NCBI GenBank assembly: GCA_947683425.1
Contig: CANTUQ010000073.1
Span: forward strand, 16,702,001-16,766,000
DNA: 64,000 nucleotides
Reading direction: 5' to 3'
Source: Excoecaria cochinchinensis
Taxonomy: Eukaryota > Streptophyta > Magnoliopsida > Malpighiales > Euphorbiaceae
Shown here piece after piece: positions 59,896-64,000 of this stretch. The translations under genes were made by a program, and so were the position numbers. Below the pieces are notes generated by a model that worked only from the letters and a program-made list of their open reading frames with translations, had not been told where the DNA came from and ran no database searches. The stretch's first letter is position 1. Each line of letters begins with the position of its first letter.

Positions 59896-61964
59896 TGTGA
59901 CGCGCGCCGGACCCCGCGGCCGCCCCTCTGACCGCCCGCTTGAGGGTGATCGGGCAATTGAGGATCCGTTGGCAACTTGTAAAGATATTTACAAGTGCGT
60001 CTATTTGGGGCAACTAGGAGGTTTCATGGAGTCGCCACCCAATAGAACATTGGGAAAGTTTCTCTCGCCTCGAAGAGCCTAAGACAACGCATTTATCCAT
60101 TTTGGGCCAACCAAAAGGGGTCTTGGAGGGTGAACCTCTCTCCCTTGGAGCCTAGGATTCATTGATTAAGTCTTTTGATGGGACACAAGAGGTGTCTTGG
60201 AGGTCATAGTTCCAATGAGTGATCGGATAGACCTCTCGCCTCTTTGAGCCCAAAGACCAGAGCTGGGTTCGGGACTTCTCATCTATTTCTACCTTGATTA
60301 CTTTATGATCAAATTTTAATTTTCATTAATTCGCTCTCTCTCCACGCGATGCAATTGAATCAAAGCGCATTTATTCACGTTTGGAAAGCGGTAAATGAAT
60401 GAGTAAATAATGAAAGCGATAAATTACAATAACATAAGGAGCGGAATACAACTCCCTTTTATAAATGTCCGATGCATACACAAATCGGGGCATTGCTTAT
60501 TTTGAGGACTTTGGTCCTCGCATGCATTATTATTAAAATGGATATTTCTATTGTGAGGGTTTTGTTGGATAAAAATAGGACATTGAGTCCTTGATTTTAT
60601 AAAGCATTCAGTTTATTAAGTATAAAACGTTTGGCCGATTTTTACATTAGCGAGAAGTACAACAATTTTGTCATATACAGGAAAAACAATAAATATATGA
60701 AATACGAAAAAAAGGAGGATAGAGAACTAAACCAGGCGAACTTTCCATATACGGGAGAACTCCCTCAGGCTCCAGCCAGTCCAAGAAACAAGGATATAAT
60801 CTCACAAAACAAGCCAAAAGGATGTTAAAAATACAGAAAAAAATTATAAAAATACATGAAAATTTGAGTGAGCAAAAAAAAGAAAAAGGAAAAGATTTGA
60901 AAATGTGGGACAGAGCCCACCGACGGGCTATGCCGAATGACCGACGGGCGTCGGTTAAGGTGACCGATACGGCCCGTCGCTCACTCGAAGGGAGCTGTCT
61001 GGGTGGGTGACCGACGGGTTACACTTAAAGGTGACAGACGGGCGTCGGTCACAGCAGATGACCCGTCGGTCACCTCTATCGCAAAAAAAAATGGAAGCTT
61101 TTCAAAAGCAAAAAAAACAAATTTTACACAAATTCAAAAAAGAATAGCAACAAGAAATAGAAGAGAACGAGAGCAAAGATAATATCGAAAATGAAGATAA
61201 AAAAGGATAGAAAAGGTTCCAGAATATTTACCCTTAGAACAACCTCTTGGTTGGATTCCTTGTTGTTGTCTGGTTTCCCGCACGCTCCACGAGAAAGTCC
61301 AAACAAAAGATCAAATGTTAAAAATAGAGTGTGTCTTCAACAGTTCGACAGAAATTGAGTTTTGGAAATCCGTGAAAAATCAACTAGATCCTCTTTCTTT
61401 TGAAGATTTGAATTAGTTAGATCTTTTAGAAATGTGTTTGTTGGAAGAGAGAGAAAACGTGCGTGAATTTTGGCAGAGTTTCCCCTATTTTTGTAAATTT
61501 TTCCAACCCTTTTTATGAGAAAATTCAAAACTTTTATAGGCCAGGCACAACCGACGGGCGTCTGTGGTGGCGACGGGTGTCGGAAGAATCCTACTGACAC
61601 AAGGATTCATCCGACGGCCCTGCCACTTTGACCGACGGGCGTCGGAAGAATCCTTCTGACACAAGGATTCATCCGACGGCCCTGCCACTTCGACCGACGG
61701 GCATCGAAAGAATCCTTCTGACACAAGGATTCATCCGATGATCCTGCCAACCGATGGGCTGACCGTCCGTCGAGGAAGACAAACTTTTTTGGACTTTAAA
61801 AACTCCCCGTTTTCTCCCCTTCTGCCTACGAAAGGTAAAAAGACTCGTTTCTCGTGGAGCATGGGATTAAATCCTCCGAATCCAAACTGTTTGTACAGGC
61901 TCAGATGCCGATTTCATCACAGGGTAATCTCTGATCCGGACCGCTCCGGGACACGGTGCTTACA
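59896..61964 (-). repeat. 3' LTR of the Tat-type element (copy D)
   Basis: 2069 bp, same family as copies A-C (shared start, hairpin module at 60,030-60,260 and end). GC-rich islands at 60,909-61,080 and 61,549-61,770 are built from CCGACGGGCGTCGG words. The second contains three 62-bp tandem units. Confidence 0.88.
61581..61766. repeat. 62-bp tandem repeat, three copies
   Basis: Units start at 61581, 61643 and 61705. The middle and last units contain GAATCCTT-CTGACAC-AAGGATTC, a perfect 8-bp stem; the first has one mismatch. Confidence 0.93.
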
Positions 61965-62149
61965 GTTGCCCCCATTTTTGGGGAAACTAGTGCACGAGCG
62001 CCTAGATGAGCCAAAACTCAGAGAAAGGACAGAAAGGAAGAAAGCGTACTTGCGGCAGTCCTTACCTTCCGTGCCTTTTATCGGGTAGACCTCGTCTCGG
62101 TCTGTTCGGCGGGTGAAGATACCCTATCGGTCTCGTCTCGACCTGTAGG

Positions 62150-62640
62150 TGTCGGTGAGATGCAGCATTCTCTAGCCACGACCTCAATATGAAGAGCAGT
62201 GTTTCTTTAACCACAACTTCGATTGTTCCTGCTGGCCTCATTCTCGGCTCACGCAGTGTTGAGGAGATGTAGCACTCTCTGACTATAAACCCGGTGTGAA
62301 GAGTAGTGTTTCTCTAACCGCAGCTTCTGCTTCTGCTGGCCTCGTCTCGGCTCGCGTAGGGTTGAGGAGATGTAGCACTCTCTGACTACAAACTCGATGC
62401 GAAGAGCAGTGTTTCTCTAACCGCAGCTTCTGCTTCTACTGGCCTCGTCTCGGCTCGCGCAGTGTTGAGGAGATGTAGCACTCTCTGACTACAAACCCGG
62501 TGTGAAGAGCAGTATTTCTCTAACCGCAGCTTCGATTGGTGAGAAGCGGTACTCTCTGACCACAGTCTCGAGGTGAAGAGTAGTATTCTCTAACTACACC
62601 TTCGATTGTTGAGAAGCGGTACTCTATGACCATAATCTTG
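62150..62640. repeat. 103-bp tandem array in the 3' spacer
   Basis: GTTGAGGAGATGTAGCACTC recurs at 62258, 62361 and 62464, an exact 103-bp period. Degenerate part-units lie before and after. Each unit contains GAAGAGCAGTGTTTCTCTAA and GGCCTCGTCTCGGCTCGCG phrases. It lies between the polypurine tract and the coding part of the Tat-type element. Confidence 0.93.
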
Positions 62641-63125
62641 ATTTTGTGGAGGAGGAGACCTCGCTGGGTTCCCTTTCCAAGAAGACATGAATCTTAGGCG
62701 CTCATGTTCGAACTTTTGATCGATGCCTATGTCCGGATCAATGTTTCTTTGTACCTGTGTGATAAAAGGTTTTGTTAATTCATGTTTAAGTTATTATCTT
62801 TTAATATGTCCATGAATGATGTGGTTTCGTTTTACTTACCATGTCATGTTTCATTTATATTCTCTCTTTTTTTTTATTAAGTTGTCATTTTTCAAATCTT
62901 GGTTATCTTTTGTTTGTTATTCTTTCTTTCGTTTTTTATGTCGTCATCATTTTGGAATATGAGTAAATGTGAAAGCATACATTTACCTGTAATATGAATG
63001 AATCATAAATAACTGAATGAATGCACAAAACTGAAAATAAAAGTTTTACACTAGAAATATCCACTTTTGTACAATTTATATACAAGTGAAAATGTATAAA
63101 AATACAAAAAATGACTCCCTGAACA

Positions 63126-63494
63126 TCAGAGGGGCGCGTAGTCGGAGGGCTCCTTGTCAGGATTCTCATCGTCTAAGATATGCACCGTCCCTGGTTGAGG
63201 TGGAGGTGGAGCTGACTGTGTCGGAGGTGGAGGCTGAGCCGTGGAAGATCCTGCCCCCTGAGAGGTCTTGGGTTGATTGTGCCTCCTGAGAGGTCTTTGG
63301 TTGATTGTCTGCCCCCTGAGAGGTCTTTGGTTGATATCTTCATTGATGTTTGGAATGATGTCATCACTCGGTTTTTGCCGGTGTCCGCATTGAGTCTCTT
63401 TTTCTGCAAGACTTAGAAAGGCAAATATGCAAAAAAAATTGCGAGTATGCACGTGAGATGCATATGTATGCAGCAATGCAGTATAAAAATTCAT
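63126..63494 (-). other. Open frame with proline-rich repeats, unassigned
   Basis: This is a 122-codon minus-strand frame. It has three NQRPLRG-like units (from a roughly 30-bp DNA repeat at 63,255-63,330), a proline-rich stretch, and an acidic end (HILDDENPDKEPSDYAPL). No family was recognised. Its repeats may be only spacer DNA of the retroelement, so coding status is doubtful. Confidence 0.25.
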
Positions 63495-63751
63495 CTAAGT
63501 GGATTTGGAGGCGACAGCCGATTTGGTTGCAATTTACAGTAAGATTAGTGCTTTCTGGAATTGCCTTTGAATTTCATGCTCTTTGGGGATCGTGAGGTTC
63601 CCATCTGAAACCTGTAGTCATTATGTTAAGGTAGTGCGTCCCTTGTGGATTTTCACACTAGTTTTTCTTGGCGGGAAATGCGTCCTTTCGGATTTTCACA
63701 CAACCCTTTGCCTTACTTTTGCCTGAAGTAAACCCTACTTACTCCAGCGGC

Positions 63752-63782
<31 letters not shown>

Positions 63783-63784
63783 AG

Positions 63785-64000
63785 ATCTGGCTGCAAGAGA
63801 AACTGAGGATGCTATCTGAGCCACCTCCTCGGGTCATCCAACAGTACTCACCGAGCCACTTCCTTCCGCGTCGACGGCTGTATGAGTGTGCCACTGCTGG
63901 TGAGGGCATTACCAGGTTTGGTGAACTGTCAGATGACGATATCAGTTTCACGTCTGCCTGGCTCCCACTGTCCCATGTCGTCATTGATGGGCTATCGGGG
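63785..64000 (+). CDS. Antisense ORF exon of the Tat-type element, partial
   Basis: An open frame of 72 codons runs off the window end with no stop. It starts right after a very strong acceptor (CTTCTT repeats, T-run, TTAG at about 63,781-63,784). Residues include WLQEKLRMLSEPPP, QYSPSHFLPRRRLYE and ITRFGELSDDDISF, then AWLPLSHVVIDG. The style recalls plant retroelement-associated proteins of unknown function that lie antisense to Tat-type pol. This match is from memory and is weak. The direction, away from the 3' LTR and towards the expected pol, fits the known Tat layout. Confidence 0.45.
   Translation, partial: MWLQEKLRMLSEPPPRVIQQYSPSHFLPRRRLYECATAGEGITRFGELSDDDISFTSAWLPLSHVVIDGLSG

Larger units (their letters stand above)
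59896..64000 (-). mobile_element. Tat-type gypsy element, 3' LTR and 3' region
   Basis: The 3' LTR is 59896-61964: on the minus strand it starts TGTAAGCACCGTG and ends GCGCGTCACA. A polypurine tract (AAAAATGGGGGCAAC on the minus strand, 61965-61979) precedes it. The spacer carries a 103-bp tandem array (about 62,150-62,640) and, further in, a plus-strand open frame antisense to the element. Pol and the 5' LTR lie beyond the window. The left flank is CTATG (59891-59895). Confidence 0.85.

Noticed and set aside
61337..61724. Repeated short frames near the right edge
   Set aside because: They are translations of the 62-bp tandem repeat in the LTR.
1..64000. CRISPR arrays, tRNA or rRNA genes, organelle insertions
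   Set aside because: No regularly spaced short repeats, cloverleaf-like segments or organelle gene order were seen; the retroelement primer sites resemble tRNA ends only as expected.

Overview
This is nuclear DNA of a flowering plant, almost certainly a eudicot. It is AT-rich, has spliced genes with GT-AG introns, and is dominated by nested LTR retrotransposons of plant lineages (Ty1/copia, chromovirus-type Ty3/gypsy and Tat-type Ty3/gypsy). The species cannot be told from the window. No bacterial operon, CRISPR array, rRNA gene or tRNA gene was seen.

Only two host genes are supported, both on the minus strand. At 5.88-6.13 kb is a CLE peptide precursor of the CLE25 type. At 28.85-36.83 kb is a nine-exon gene for an RsmD-like rRNA guanine-N2 methyltransferase with a putative plastid transit peptide. 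All nine exons could be placed by hand, with consistent phases and one unbroken 330-residue frame. In Arabidopsis the matching genes (At3g28455 and At3g28460, from memory) are neighbours, so the window shows an old gene pair pushed about 22.7 kb apart by transposons.

Layout: 0-3.1 kb, decayed copia pol and putative 3' LTR. 3.1-7.9 kb, CLE gene and flanks. 7.87-14.57 kb, gypsy remnant split by a nested copia element and a copia leader/LTR fragment. 15.3-20.5 kb, young copia element with LTRs differing at 2 of 164 positions. 20.9-26.5 kb, minus-strand chromovirus. 26.5-28.85 kb, 3' flank of the methyltransferase gene. 28.85-36.83 kb, the methyltransferase gene, with a hAT-type DNA transposon in intron 8 and several copia fragments in a 4-kb intron 6. 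37.15-37.8 kb, a MITE. 38.4-64 kb, a stack of gypsy elements in both orientations: three solo LTRs with perfect 5-bp target duplications (42.06, 44.61 and 50.92 kb), a Tat-type pol, a chromovirus pol, and at the right edge the 3' LTR and 3' region of another Tat-type element.

The most unusual signal is in the long Tat-type LTRs. Four diverged copies carry a hairpin-bearing module (repeated about every 98 bp in one) whose stem shows paired base changes. Most copies also carry GC-rich islands built from short palindromic words that differ from copy to copy. The last element also has a 103-bp tandem array just before its 3' LTR. No new defence or metabolic system is visible. The interest lies in LTR architecture, retroelement nesting and the disturbed but intact CLE25-RsmD gene pair.
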